This document shows positions 46,121 to 57,449 of a stretch of DNA of 64,000 nucleotides, in pieces. The first letter of the stretch is position 1; each line of letters opens with the position of its first letter. The position numbers were made by a program, and so were the translations under genes. The notes under the pieces are model-generated. The model saw only the letters and a program-made list of their open reading frames with translations, made no database searches and was not told the origin of the DNA. This DNA is from Bryoerythrophyllum caledonicum (lineage: Eukaryota > Streptophyta > Bryopsida > Pottiales > Pottiaceae): the NCBI GenBank assembly GCA_963971425.1, contig OZ020521.1:25498012-25562011 (forward strand). Reading direction: 5' to 3'.

Positions 46121-46477
46121 GGAGCGAAAGTCTCGACAGGCAAAGACGAAGCAAAAAGAAAGAGTCTCCCACCGAACCCCAACTTTAAGTAGTCTGGCTG
46201 TTAGTACGGCTCATGATGACAGTTGATGGTGACATTTCCGGCTGACGGTTCCAGATCACTGACTGCCCCAGAATTCCGGTAACTACTCCGGCTTCGTTTT
46301 TAGCAGCTTTAGGCTTAATTAGGGTTTGCATTCAGGCCCATCCGACGTTATTATTATATCAAGACTATAGGCTGTACTCTAGCACGAACTATTGTAACTA
46401 ATTAACTTAATTTTTTGTCTTGGCCGGAATTTAAGGTTAACTTCTGGCACCATGTGGGAACGGAGTCCCGCAGTGGT

Positions 46478-47928
46478 TACCGCTAGAGTTACCACATACC
46501 ACTCCACTCTCGATCCAACACTGCCCTGGTGCATGCCTCTTGCCACAAGTTTGCGGAGGTCTGCCATAGCCCTCACTCGGGGTCGCGTAGCCTTGTGGAC
46601 CATAGTTAGCTCCCGCCGGTGGCTGATTCCTATAGTGAGGCACATAGTGGGGTTGAGTGGTTTGGTGCTGAGGTGCTGCCTCTACGGTGGTACAAAAGGG
46701 ACTTGTGTGGCCCGGTTGGCCACATTGGGTACACCATAGGCCCGAAGCATGTCTATCAGACTCTATGGGTGGAGGTGTGGAGTTAGGCACTTGGTTCTTA
46801 ATCGACAAGGCCATTTGGTCTTGCATGGCCTTGATTTGTTGAGCTAGTTGGTCTTGGAAACCTTCTTGGCCTTGGAGCATTAAATCGTTCTTCATCTTTT
46901 CCCTACCATGTGCCTCGCTCCTTGTGGTATGTGAGTTCGGGGAGAGCTACCGGCGGCCTCACACTCAAGGGCGGTGCGTAGTAATTCCACATGGGGACTT
47001 GAGCACCTAAGGCTCCTTGATTAGGCTCTAGGGCTGGTCTTTTGCCCTTGGCATGGATTGAGATGAAACTAGGGATGTGGTGCTCTTCCTTCCTCCACAT
47101 TCACTCTTGGTCTCTATCGATTTGTTCTATCAACCTAGCTTGTGCCTTGGCAGCTGCCAACGAGGTTGGGCGGGCTTTCAAAATCTCTCTAATGGTTCCT
47201 TTGTTGTTGAATCCTTGAATAAAAAATTGGCTCAAGGTGTTCTTGGTGAGGAGGTTCTCCACGAACCTTGTAACCACTAGCTCGAATCTCCTAATGTAGG
47301 TCGTGATTTCCTCCCCTGGACCTTGGCGTAGAACGGCTAGGGTTGTGAGGGCATTACTTTGACCTACTTCGGGTCTAAAGTGCTCCCAAAATGCCCTCAT
47401 GAGGCTATCCCAATCCTCAAACGTGTCGGGGGGGTGATTTCTGTACCACTCGTAAGCGGCATCCTTCAGGGTACATGAAAACCAAACTAGGAAATAATCG
47501 GTGTTGGTGATGAGGCAAGTAGTGCTCTAAAAATGGCTACACGTTTGCGGAAGGGTCTTCATCCTTGGTTCCACTAAAAGTAGGCAAGTTGGGCAGCATA
47601 GGAGCCGCTTGCAAGCCCTCAGGTACTACAATGGGTAGACTCCTTGGCTGAACCAAGGGATTAATGGGAGGTCGGTCCGGGGGTGGTCCTCCCGAAGCCA
47701 TGGTAGGGGCTGATTGGGTGCTTTGTGGTCTAGTGGTGTTGGTTGTCTTCACCGAATCAAATGAGGTGGAAGGGAAGGAAGGGAGAAAGGGAAGGAAAGG
47801 GGCTGGCAAGGCTCCAAGTATCCGTCCACCGTGTCCTCGGTGAGTTCTCTTGACCTACTCCTCCTTTCACTTGTCGGTTCCCAAGGTGGGGTGAGGGAAG
47901 GTCTTTGGGACCTTGTGGCACAGGACAT
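46478..47928 (-). pseudogene. Gag N-terminal segment of element A
   Basis: It begins at an ATG at 47928 (SCATRSQRPSLTP, as in B) and runs through APMLPNLPTFSGTKDEDPSA, the capsid (EHFRPEVGQSNALTTLAVLR) and the zinc knuckle CTQCGQPGHTSPFC, to CWIESGVVCGN, where element C is inserted. Frames 47809-47537, 47400-47101, 47100-46903 and 46895-46437 are split by stops and shifts, including TGA at 47100. It is a decayed relative of B Gag. Confidence 0.85.
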
Positions 47929-48784
47929 CTACTCTAGGGTCCAAGGTTTTGGTCTTGAAGTCCGTTGATGATAGTCATGTCTTCCAAAAGGTTTCCCGTC
48001 CAATGGTTGAAGGTCGCGGGAGAACTACTCGAAGCACGGCCTAGCTCAAACAATGAATGGATTTTTCCAACACTCCTACTCATAATACTATCATGAGGAT
48101 GGACTGACCTAAGACCAAGACAAGATTTTTTTTATTGTGGACTTTTAGCTCGATGTAGCCGTCGAAGAAACCTATTGAGGACTACTCTTCATGGGAAAAT
48201 GATAAAAAGCTAACTGAATTGAGGAATGTCTCCACGAGCATCACCCCGTTGGAAAGCTATTCCCCAATTGGCGCCATACGGTACAAATCCTTACTATGGG
48301 GCTGACCTAGATTTCAACTTAATAAAAGGTGGTGTTCCTCGGTAACTTTGGTATCCCCATTCCACCTTTCATCAAATTGAGCTAGGCATTACCCAGTAGG
48401 AAGAAAACGACACATTTACGGGACGGAATACAATCAACATGTGTGTACAATGTTATCATCGTGAAGAAGACATACCTTGATGCATCACCAGCCACCCTAT
48501 CACAATTAGTCGAAGGCAGACCGTGGACCTAATCGCGCTCTAACGATACTAAGGCCAACCGTTCATGCACAATGTTTTAAAGGGGGAAAACTTACCTTTG
48601 AGCAACTCCCGCCACTCTACATGTTAGCACAAGGTTCTTTGCATGAAATTCGTGGTTGGCCAGCCCTAATGCCCTATGGCAAGTGTTCCACACGGTTCAA
48701 ATGGGAAATCAGGGTTCCGTACACCTTATAATGGTCACCACATCCAATTGATCCTATCTTACTTCGCGCGGTCCTACAAGGTGT
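47929..48784 (-). other. 5' leader of element A (part)
   Basis: Non-coding; it matches the B leader in patches (CTCCACGAGCATCACCCCGT, TTGGAAAGCT). The leader resumes at 50868-51052 after the CACTA insertion. Confidence 0.7.
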
Positions 48785-48787
48785 AGG

Positions 48788-50867
48788 CACTACAAGAAAA
48801 CCAGCCCAATGTGACTGGATGTGACTAAGCGCATATGACTGAGTAGTCACCTCAGTCATTGGTTTAGTCTAAAATCAGTCCTAAGAGGGTCCAGTCATGC
48901 ACTAGTCATATATGTAGTCATATTTTTGAGGACCTGGGTGGGAACGGCTACGGGAACAGGACATATGTTCTCCTGCCCGGTTCCCAGAGTCATGCTCTGA
49001 GTGCTTACTATGTGTAGTCATAGTAATGTAGTCATATGGTAAGGGCAATTGGTTTATGTATGACTTATTGTAGTAAGAGAGTTGGTTTGGGTGACTACAC
49101 GCAGTCATGTAGTGAATAACCTGACTAGTAGTAGTCATATATGTCAATCAGATGATTTTGAAGTCCTCTACTCGTTGGCTCAATAGGTGAGTGCTGTGAA
49201 ATTGGAGTAGGTCCATAATCTCCACTTACATAATAACTTCCCTGTTCAACACTACTATGTTTGCGCGCAAACATTCTAGGATGTCATTTTAGGGTTCCAT
49301 TCTAGAAACACTTTTAAATACACCTTCAAAAATTAGTAACTAATTTGCAAGAGAGTCCAAAAATCATGATTCCACTTGCTCTATCTTCCCACTTGCTTTC
49401 CAGATGCACGAAATTGCCTTGTAGGCTTAACTTTCATACAGATTTCCCATGCTCACAAAAAAGCAGGTACGAATATGAATTCTGAAAAGTCATCACGTAG
49501 CACAAACCTTCTGTTAGAGCCTTGAATTTGAAGCCGGGGCTTCAACACATCCATGGGCATTGTCAAAAACGCACTTAGACCTGCATAGTGCAGGAATGAC
49601 AATCTTGAATAACAATCTCAAATTTGGCGACATGTCTCAAATAAGATAACATCAGACAACTCCTTCATCAAAACCTACACTCAACTAGATTTTATCTAAT
49701 TGGATCAAAACTCATAAATCTATCACATTCTAAACTATAACGGATCAAGGAAGCAGTGTTATCCCTACAAACGTTATAATTTCATGAATGTTAAAAAAAA
49801 TTGACTTCCCTACAAAAACACAATTGGTAAGACTAGTGAGTGTTATGTGTTAAGTGTTATAACATGCTCTACTTTCTTCTTTGCTAATTGCACCTCTACA
49901 AGTGTTAATTTTGAAAAAATCAAGGTAATAATATATGAGAGCATACATTTGAAACATGTAATCACATTTATCCCATATTCTTTGCGAACAAGTGTCATAT
50001 TCTCTCTTATTTAGAGATGCTTCTTCCTTGTGTACTTTCAAGCAATTTGGGAGAGGGGATGGCAGACATAGAAGGTTTGGAAGTTGGGGTGCTTGTTGGG
50101 TGCTAGTTTGCTACAGTTGAGGCTTACAATACTTGATTCAGCATCTTTCAGGCACATCAATCAGGGTCAACAATCATGCACAGGTACTATATGGAGCTTT
50201 TTCCTTTTTTCTTTAATCTTTAAAAATCTCACTACAACTCGTCATAGCATTCAGAAGCTATTTCAATATTCGTGACTATGGGTAGTCTAATAGAAGTGAC
50301 TCCAAAGAGTCCTATTCTCCAAACTCAATGTATGACTCAATGCGTGCAAGATCTCATTACTATACACAGTGATAAAACCAATCATGTATTAACTGATACC
50401 TCACTACATTTAGTCATACCATTTAGAAGCTATTTGAGTATTTGTGACTAGGGGTTGCCAAATAGATGTGACTCCAAAGAGTCACGTTCTCCCAACTCAA
50501 TGAATGACTCAATTTAGTCACCATCTCACTACTATGCGTAGTGATAAAACCAGTATTATGTTGACTTATACCTCACTAGAAATAGTCATTCATTCAGTCA
50601 CTATTTACATATGGATGACTACATGTAGTCATACATATATGACTATATAGAGTCATATGGACCCAAGTCCCACTGCAGGTCCCGTTTTGAGGTCCCAAAA
50701 CATTGTGGGAACGCAGTATTGGGAACAAGAAGTGTCCGATATGACCCCCAGTCAGATTGTCCGAAGCGACTAAGTCAAAATGACTAGAAACAGTGCTAGT
50801 CACATTTTGGTTTATGCCCAACTGTAGTCATAAAACCTAGTCACATTGGGCTGGTTTTCTTGTAGTG
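48788..50867. mobile_element. Non-autonomous CACTA (En/Spm-type) transposon
   Basis: It starts CACTACAAGAAAACCAGCCC, ends with the exact inverse (TGGTTTTCTTGTAGTG) and has 3-bp duplications AGG (48785-48787 and 50868-50870), the hallmarks of CACTA elements. The inverted match extends to about 27 bp (through CCCAATGTGACT). Within 250-300 bp of both ends many TAGTCAT and GTGACTA motifs occur in both orientations, as expected of subterminal transposase-binding repeats. At 2080 bp with no transposase-like frame it is non-autonomous. It lies in the leader of A. Confidence 0.93.
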
Positions 50868-51052
50868 AGGGTACATACCTTATGCAGCGTTCCTTCCAAT
50901 CAGCACCCCTATGTCTTAAATATGTCCCCACCTCCACGATACTCAACGAGGTATGTACAAGTAACTCACTCCGTTTCTCAACTCATCCAATGGTTAGGAA
51001 AATCACAACCTCCAACAACATACACGTCTCACTCCCGGCAGACACACCAAAA

Positions 51053-52940
51053 TGTGAGCCAAATAAACCCCCCGTTAACGGAAGGCTTATCTTGAACACA
51101 AGATCCTACCCAGGATGCAACCCCTTGTATAATCACCATTGAAACCAATCATACACACCATATGCAAGGAATAGTGGCTTACGTGGAATATGGTGAGCAA
51201 CTTGTGTTTGTTATGCATGCATTCAGCCTTACTTCATGCCCCAACTTTAAACATGCACAACTTTTGCCTTATGATTTCGTTTTCTACATTCTTTGACTTA
51301 AGTAGGTTCACCTTGTCCTTGTTAACTTGAATAGACCACTCAAGACTAGATTCAGATCAAGGTACGACCCCAAGCAACAGTTGGCAGCAGACAGGCACTC
51401 TTCTCGGGTTCAGAACTTATGTTCCCTTTATCCTCTTCTTTACAACTTTGTTTTTTGAGTTTTCCTCTTCTACCCTAACTAGTTCTTTGTGCTTAACACA
51501 ATGGCATCCTTCAATTAGCCAACCGACTTGAACTTGGACTCACAACCATACGACCAGCTGCACCATGACTCAAGCATCCACCCACTTAATTCATAAACCA
51601 TACAATCACATGCACAACCCATGCAACACCTTCCTCGTTGGGTTAATTCTTTGTATTTATTGGAAATGTTTTTTAGGTTTGTAGCAAACACTAATTCTAT
51701 CTCAATTTAAACAGCGCTTCCGTGCAATTGATGAAGATGGCAAATCAAGGTTTATTTCCTATAACAAGTACTAGATGCAACTCAACCACATTCACAAGGT
51801 TGGGTTTTAAGAGGTGGGGGGGGGAAAGCTCCCTGATTTGGTACTGCAGTTCACCCTCTGCCCTACTTGTGTTGTTCGTGATTGCCTTCCTCTTGTGCTG
51901 TTCGTGATTGCCTTCCTTTTGTGCTGCTCGTGATTGCCTTCCTCTTGTGCTGTTCGTGATCTTAACCTAATTGCCCTCGGTTCTAACCAGGGGCCCTCTG
52001 ATCTCAGCTGTTGTTATCTCGCTGGTCACTTACACACAAAAGTCTCCTAGAGCTCGGGTTTCTGGCTTTCTACTCCTACTTTCTCAATATTTCTTTGCCC
52101 GTAGCTTCGAATGATCTGCTGCGGGGGGTATCCCTCCTGAGCCTGTGCTTGCCTTGTGCTCCTCGCGTTCCTTTCATTGTTCCCTCGTTGTTTACAGCCG
52201 CCACTTTTGGGTTGCCACATTTATGGTCAAACCAAACAATAGTAACTAAAAAGCTAATTAATCTCTAGCCACCCTTGCAACAACAAGGGAGGTGCCTCCA
52301 CTAACCTAAGAATATTTTTACTAATAATTTTTACATCATGCCACATGATATGCGCATGATCAACAATAAGTGAACCCCTTAACCAATTCAAGGGTGCTAA
52401 ATCCACCTACATCTACCTAACTTTGCATTTCGCTCGCATGGAGTTATGTCCAATTTAATTAGTGATTAGCGGGGGTTTTGCCCAAGCCATTTTGACCCTT
52501 CTTGACTAATTTTTAATGGGCTTTTAAAGCCTCATTCTTTTTTCTTCCTCTTCACCATCATTCTTTATTTTTTTTCCCTTCCATCTACTCCTATTTTAAT
52601 CGTGGTTAAGTCACCGGGGCTACTTCACGGTCTCCAAATTGATAGGAGGTAATTTCTTCTCCATTCCATTCTCTTTTAACTTTTCTATTGTTTTTATATT
52701 TTAACCTTTTTTTTTTTTTTTTTTTTTCTCTCTATTCATTTTTTGGTTAACCATATAAAAATCTTGGTTGCCATAGTGTGGCTCCCAAATTAAGAATTAG
52801 TGGATGGAAAAGGCCAATTGGCCATTTTGGTAAAAAATCATGGGCTAATCCAAATGGTTAATCCATTTTTGCTCTTTCTTAACCTCAACGTATACGTTGT
52901 GAGGTCCATTCGTCACAGTGAGCCCTTTTTGCGGCTCACA
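51053..52940 (-). repeat. LTR of element A (5' LTR)
   Basis: 1888 bp, TGTGAGCCAAATAAA to TTTTTGCGGCTCACA; long stretches match 23332-25288 base for base. It contains about four of the 26-bp TGCTGTTCGTGATTGCC units (51868-51960) and a longer poly-T run near 52707. Confidence 0.85.
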
Positions 52941-53090
52941 ACACCAAATAGCAATTCGAGTAAAGTAAGTCTGGAGTATGTTTTCTCATCGTTAATTGCT
53001 ACTTGTCCGGAATTTAAGCTAAAAAGTACTACACCTGAACAGTAATCTGGTGCCCAATTTGTCCCACCTCTGCACAAGGGGGAGATCTCC
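52941..53090 (-). pseudogene. Fragment III (3' part), C-like element interrupted by II and cut by A
   Basis: Across element II this joins 56933-57030: the frame KQRAPVE at the right continues here as ISPLCRGGTNWAP. A mutated form of the shared 3' motif (AATTAACGATGAGA, minus strand) lies at about 52985-53000. The fragment ends abruptly at the A LTR. Confidence 0.6.
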
Positions 53091-54307
53091 TGTTGCAGTT
53101 CGTAGAGTGAGTATTCCTCCAGATAGCACTTAATTGGAGCTAAATCTATTTGGAATATCCGCTCTAAATTTGTTCCCACAGAGACCTATTGTTTCATTCT
53201 GAAATGATAAGTAAACTAATAACTACCCTCCTATCGTTTACTAGTTAGCGATCCTATTCATCCCTTGATCTACCCATCCGGATCCTTCCGGATTCCGGAT
53301 GTCCCTTCCTCCAATCGCTGGATCCTTCCGGATTCCGGATAGTGTCAGACGGAGTTTCCTTCCGGAGTTTTTAACCGAGTGGCCGGGTACCACTAATCCT
53401 ATTTTGTGTAAGTGGCCGGATTCCCCACTGCCTTGTGATTTAAAGTGGCTAGACACCCACTGCCCCGGACTTTATAGTGGTTGGACACCCCACTCTTCCT
53501 ACTTTTGCTAACCAGTAGTTGATTTGTTGCTTCCGGATTCAATCTCTCACATTATCCGGAAGGCTTTCTGGATATAGTCACTCAGAGTCTCGTCCGGACT
53601 ACAACGACATTCCGGTTGATACTCGGTGGTTCTGTGAGATGTGTATGGTAGATTTACACTTAGATTTCCTTCTGGACGTGCACCTTAGGCTTTTCCATCT
53701 ATCGTAAGGGGAAATTCCGGTCGCAACCGGAATCCGGGTTCACACAGATTCTTTGTGCCCTAGGAGCTTCCAGGCTCACCGCCTACTATACCCTCCCTCC
53801 CCCTCCAGGCTCCTTCTCGTCACTGTGGATCGTCAGACTCTACGTAACCTCTCCTTCAGCTATTCCGGGCGCTCTCCTAAAGCAAGTCTCAACCGGTTGT
53901 ACTAGATGCGATCCGAGTACCACTTCACATACAAGAACTAATTCACTAAACATCAACCACAATGGGCCTTATCCTTCATTCACGAAACTGTACTCCACCA
54001 CCATAACTTCAGGAAGAGAAAATATGCTAACGGAAAATACCCTTCGTGAAAGAGAGAAGAACAAGACCTTGAGCCGTCTAAGACTCAGGTATTAAGTAAC
54101 ACTACAATTAATCCTAAAACCTTATTCTATCAGCTGAAAATCCGGAAAGTCTATCCTAAAAGTGAAAGAGATCTTATCCCTAGAAATTTGGAATTCAAAA
54201 CTCAGATCCGGAAATTCCGGATCTCAAATCCAATTTTCATGGATCTAAATCAAAACTTAATTAGGATCTTCCTGAGTCTACTAAGTGATAGCCGGGTGCA
54301 ACCCTGA

Positions 54308-54322
54308 GCCCCATCGTTAATC
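54308..54322 (-). promoter_or_regulatory. Conserved 3' motif GATTAACGATGGGGC in element II
   Basis: It lies about 30 bp after the stop codon of the II protein and is followed by TGCACCCGG as in the methyltransferase retrotransposon. Short inverted arms GTGATAG/CTATCAC enclose it here. Confidence 0.5.
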
Positions 54323-54353
54323 GCTATCACACTTAAGCACTTAAGGTCCCTAT

Positions 54354-56452
54354 CTACGGAGTAACGTGATTCTTCCTCCTACTGCTACGGCGCGTAGGGG
54401 TAACTTCTGCTGGTGCGGCGCCGGCCTCTGTTTGCGCCGGAATGGTTGCTGGTGGCTCCGGTACGAAGGTCGGTACCTGCATTCTTGGTTTGGAAGGTGT
54501 ATTCGGATCCTCTGCTATTGCGATCCTAGCTGATGGTGCGTCTGTCCTATCTTCGAGGCTTGGAAGGTCCCGGAAGCTACCACTGGGGCTGACCACCATG
54601 GGTGTCGCTACAGAGCGTCCAGGTAAAGGGGCCGTCAGTGGTGGCACCGGAGGTGGAGACTCTGTCGGAATCCGGAAGGACTAAGGGGGTACCGTCAATG
54701 GATTCTCCGGCATCTCCTCCCATTTCTGCATACTCTCCGTGCTTGGGAAGGTCAAACCATTCCAACTCATCGGAGAGTTGAAGTCCGGCGTCCCCACTAG
54801 ATCGTTGAATCCTCCAGTAGAGATCTTTGGTGTGCCGGCTACAGGCCTGGGTGAAGAGTCAGCTATAGGTTGGGGCGGGGATATGGCTTCTGGTCCGGAT
54901 GGAGATCCGGACGGTCTGGAAGCGGGTCCGGATGGGCCTGCCGCCTCTGGAGCCGGAGGTGCTTCGAACTGTGGTGGTGCTTCTGGTACTGCTCAGGCCG
55001 CTTCTGCAAGGTCCTTCGCCAGCTCTTGCATTTTTTCCCAAGTGCCCTCCATCTTCCGGGTGTGGTCCACGAGGAACCGGATGACCTACCCCCTATTGAA
55101 CTTCTCATTCCTCTCAAGACTCTCAGTGTAAAGGAGAGCCCGGTTGACAATATCCACCGGAAAGTCCAGCGCTGTGCGGATCTCCGTCAAGGACTGAAAG
55201 GTCGCCCGGACCTTCGCTTCCGCCACCACTCTCGCATGCTGTGCTACATCTCGTGCAGCTTCCGCCTGTCGGACCTGTGCCCAGAGCCAGGTGTTGATCT
55301 GGGTGACGGTGGCATTCTCCTGCTCCAGCCTGGTGATAAAAAACTAGTTCGTCTTCATCCGCCTGAGTAGTGAAATGAGGTCAGCGGAATCTTCCAATCC
55401 CACTGCCTCCAGGACGGCCATGATCATGCCGTGCCTTTCCCGGATTTCTCCTTCCTGGATCCTGGTCCGCCAGACAATATGTCTGTAGAGTTCATAAACG
55501 TCCACCGGAATGTTGCCACTAATATTTGGGGCCCACGTAGGTCCCGGCTCTGTTCCGATCGCGAATTGTTCGTCTTCTGTTGGCTATTGCGGTGCGACTG
55601 CCGGTGCCTCGGACGGACTCTGAGCTGGTATCGTTGACAGAGGCTGGCCGGATCCCGAGGCTTCCGGAGTCTTCTGAACCGAACCACTGCGCTTCCGATT
55701 TGGTCTTCGGAGTACGAGGGGGGATGACGACTTCTCCGCCTCAGAGTCCGTTGACTCTTCCGGCTCCTCATCTGTTTCCATTCCTCCGTATGACTAGATG
55801 GTGAGCAGGCTATCATACTCGGTCTGCTCATCCGGGCTCAGCATCTTCTGCTTTGCATACGTATGGGCTAGGTAGGTGGAGAGGGGTGACGGGGTTTTTC
55901 GGGCTTTCGGCAGGTTCTTCACCATCCGGTCGATCTGCTCGTCCATGATGGCCGCCCAATTGACAGATAGTTTACGTCTCATTGACCCCAAAATTAAGTT
56001 AGCTAACTTGGCTACTATCCGTTTAGGTTTCTCAGGGTGAAAAATAGGGTTAAAGAATGCCATAACCAACCTCGCATTCGGATCGGTGAGGTCGCTCAGG
56101 ACATACCCGTCTCTAGGATTTGCCTTCGCGTGGAACTTTCCCTTCAGGATGGCGTCGTCGTGCTCCGCCACCTTGATCGTTCCTGCCCGGAGCTCATAAG
56201 TGTCCCTCTAGAGCGATGTGGTCCAGACCTCCGGATGCGCTGTGCGTACTGGCTTGGGGGCTCTCCCAGGAGCTCCGCCATTATGGTTTTGCTCCGGAAA
56301 GCCCAAGGTGTCCCTAAAAGACCTGCACACCCCATGATTTCGAGGAAGCTTTCTAAAACCCGGTAGGTCTTGTCTGGCTTGGGAATCTCTGGAGTCACCT
56401 TTTGCAGTAGCAGGGCTCCGCCTGCTGGACCCTTGCCCTTCTTGCCCGCCAT
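54354..56452 (-). pseudogene. Element II protein: mobile-domain-like N-terminus, coiled coil, basic tail
   Basis: The likely start is 56452 (MAGKKGKGPAGG). Conserved blocks are TYRVLESFLEIMGCAGLLGT, LLGEPP, then after a frameshift GKFHAKANPRDGYVLSDLTD, FFNPIFHPEKPKRIVAKLAN and LSVNWAAIMDEQIDRMVKNL. An acidic linker, helical segments (LEQENATVTQINTWLW) and a basic end (RRSSRRKNH) follow. The same order occurs in E. It resembles the putative plant transposon protein/Gag-like families of plants, but this is weak. About seven in-frame stops occur, mostly TAG at likely Gln or Trp positions. It is broken. Confidence 0.6.
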
Positions 56453-56932
56453 CCAAGCCCACCTCTCCGTGAACTTGTGCCTCGCAATGGTGGCCGGAAA
56501 TTGTGCACGCACTGACCTCACCAAGTCCCTCGTCGTGCACTACCTCTAATCTACAGTCCTAAACGAAGGCCGGACGTGAAAACTCTAATGAAATGCGTGA
56601 AGTGGAAGAGAGATGAGCCTGCTAGAAACCCTTAAAGATTGGCGCGCAAGGCTGGCAGTCGCGTTTTGTAGACCGACGTGCTTGTACGGAAACCGTTATG
56701 CGTCGTAATGACATTTCCGGATCCGGCTGTCATTGTACTCCGGTTTCGCAACTTCCGGGAAAAACGCCGTAACTACCTCTATTAAAGATTCCGGCTCAAC
56801 ATTGACACCTTATTTTTTTCTGATACTATTTATGCTACTATAGCTAACTAAATTTTTTTAAATTTTTCTTCATTTCCTTCCATATTTGGTATTATGTTCC
56901 GGAAGTTGGTAGGAACGCCTTCTCACATCTCC

Positions 56933-57030
56933 ACCGGAGCCCGCTGCTTGCTTTTGGCCTTCTTCGTTGTTGCCGGTGAAGAGTTGCCCTTCTGGGTCGA
57001 TGGTTCAGCCGCTGGAGAAACCCCTTGTCC
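56933..57030 (-). pseudogene. Fragment III (coding part), C-like protein tail
   Basis: The minus strand encodes AAEPSTQKGNSSPATTKKAK and then KQRAPVE, very close to the C protein tail (GPSTRRTNLSPATSKKGKGK). It is the host into which element II inserted. Its upstream border is where element E begins, near 57030. Confidence 0.65.
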
Positions 57031-57113
57031 AAACCTAGTTTACGGAATTAAGGTCTTAGTGTAAGTAAAGGACAAATGGTTGGTGATTTTTTGGAGATAA
57101 GAAACATCCCCAT

Positions 57114-57122
57114 TATAAATAG
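57114..57122 (+). promoter_or_regulatory. TATA box upstream of the E coding region
   Basis: TATAAATAG lies in an AT-rich context about 340 bp upstream of the first codon-like sequence of E. There is no other evidence. Confidence 0.4.
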
Positions 57123-57449
57123 ATAGTTTTACTAAAAACTATCACAAGCACTCGTAGCCTTAAGCTTAAAACCCTAAAATCACTAAGAAAGAATTCGGGC
57201 ATCTCTGGCGCGATTCCAGTCTCGGCAGGATGGATCCAGGATCGGGATCTAACGGTTAGAACCGTCCCCGGGTTTAACGGCCATAACCGGCCGCGGGTTT
57301 GGATTCAGGTAATGATTAGTTAATCCCAGGGTTTTTCCTCTCATCTTTCTTAGTGATCCCCAGGGTTGTTTAGCGGCTGGTGAGCGATTGTCGACGGCTG
57401 AGGGTTGTGAGAGTGAGCTTGGTGAGTCGATAGCGCCACCTTTGCGGAT

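Larger units (their letters stand above)
31870..46472 (-). mobile_element. Element C: TG...CA unit with its own ORF, split by element B
   Basis: The plus-strand ends are TGTTGCAGTT (31870) and AGTCCCGCA (46472). The flanking 5 bp are GTCGT (31865-31869) and GTGGT (46473-46477), a target-site duplication with one difference. Removing C restores the Gag sequence of A. Without B it is about 3.6 kb. Minus-strand features are a leader of 555 bp, a coiled-coil-rich coding region, GATTAACGATGGGGC, a TATA candidate near 32275 and a U5-like CTCTGTGGGAACAA about 90 bp before the end. No terminal repeat is seen, so C may be a solo LTR that contains an ORF. Confidence 0.65.
23332..52940 (-). mobile_element. 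Element A: gypsy-type LTR retrotransposon carrying nested insertions
   Basis: The LTRs at 23332-25288 and 51053-52940 start TGTGAGCC, end GGCTCACA and are nearly identical outside a variable tandem repeat. Between them the minus-strand coding region is present in three pieces that join without loss: 47928-46478 (Gag), 31864-31631 (end of Gag) and 27955-25456 (protease to integrase end). The pieces are separated by C and D. A CACTA element sits in the leader. A has many stops and an internal RT/integrase deletion, so it is dead. It is the same family as B by protein sequence. Confidence 0.75.
53091..56927 (-). mobile_element. Element II: 3.8-kb relative of C, inserted in fragment III
   Basis: The ends are TGTTGCAGTT (53091) and CTTCTCACA (56927), flanked by a perfect 5-bp duplication TCTCC (53086-53090 and 56928-56932). 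The left 110 bp match the left end of C, including TTGTTCCCACAGAGACC. On the minus strand it has a 475-bp leader, a long decayed coding region, GATTAACGATGGGGC, a TATA candidate (ACTATAAAG near 53480) and the U5-like CTCTGTGGGAACAA near the end. No terminal repeats are seen. Like C, it has the borders of a solo LTR but carries a protein-coding region. Confidence 0.7.

Noticed and set aside
55431-55804. Plus-strand frames opposite the element II protein
   Set aside because: Shadows of the conserved minus-strand frame that matches element E block by block.
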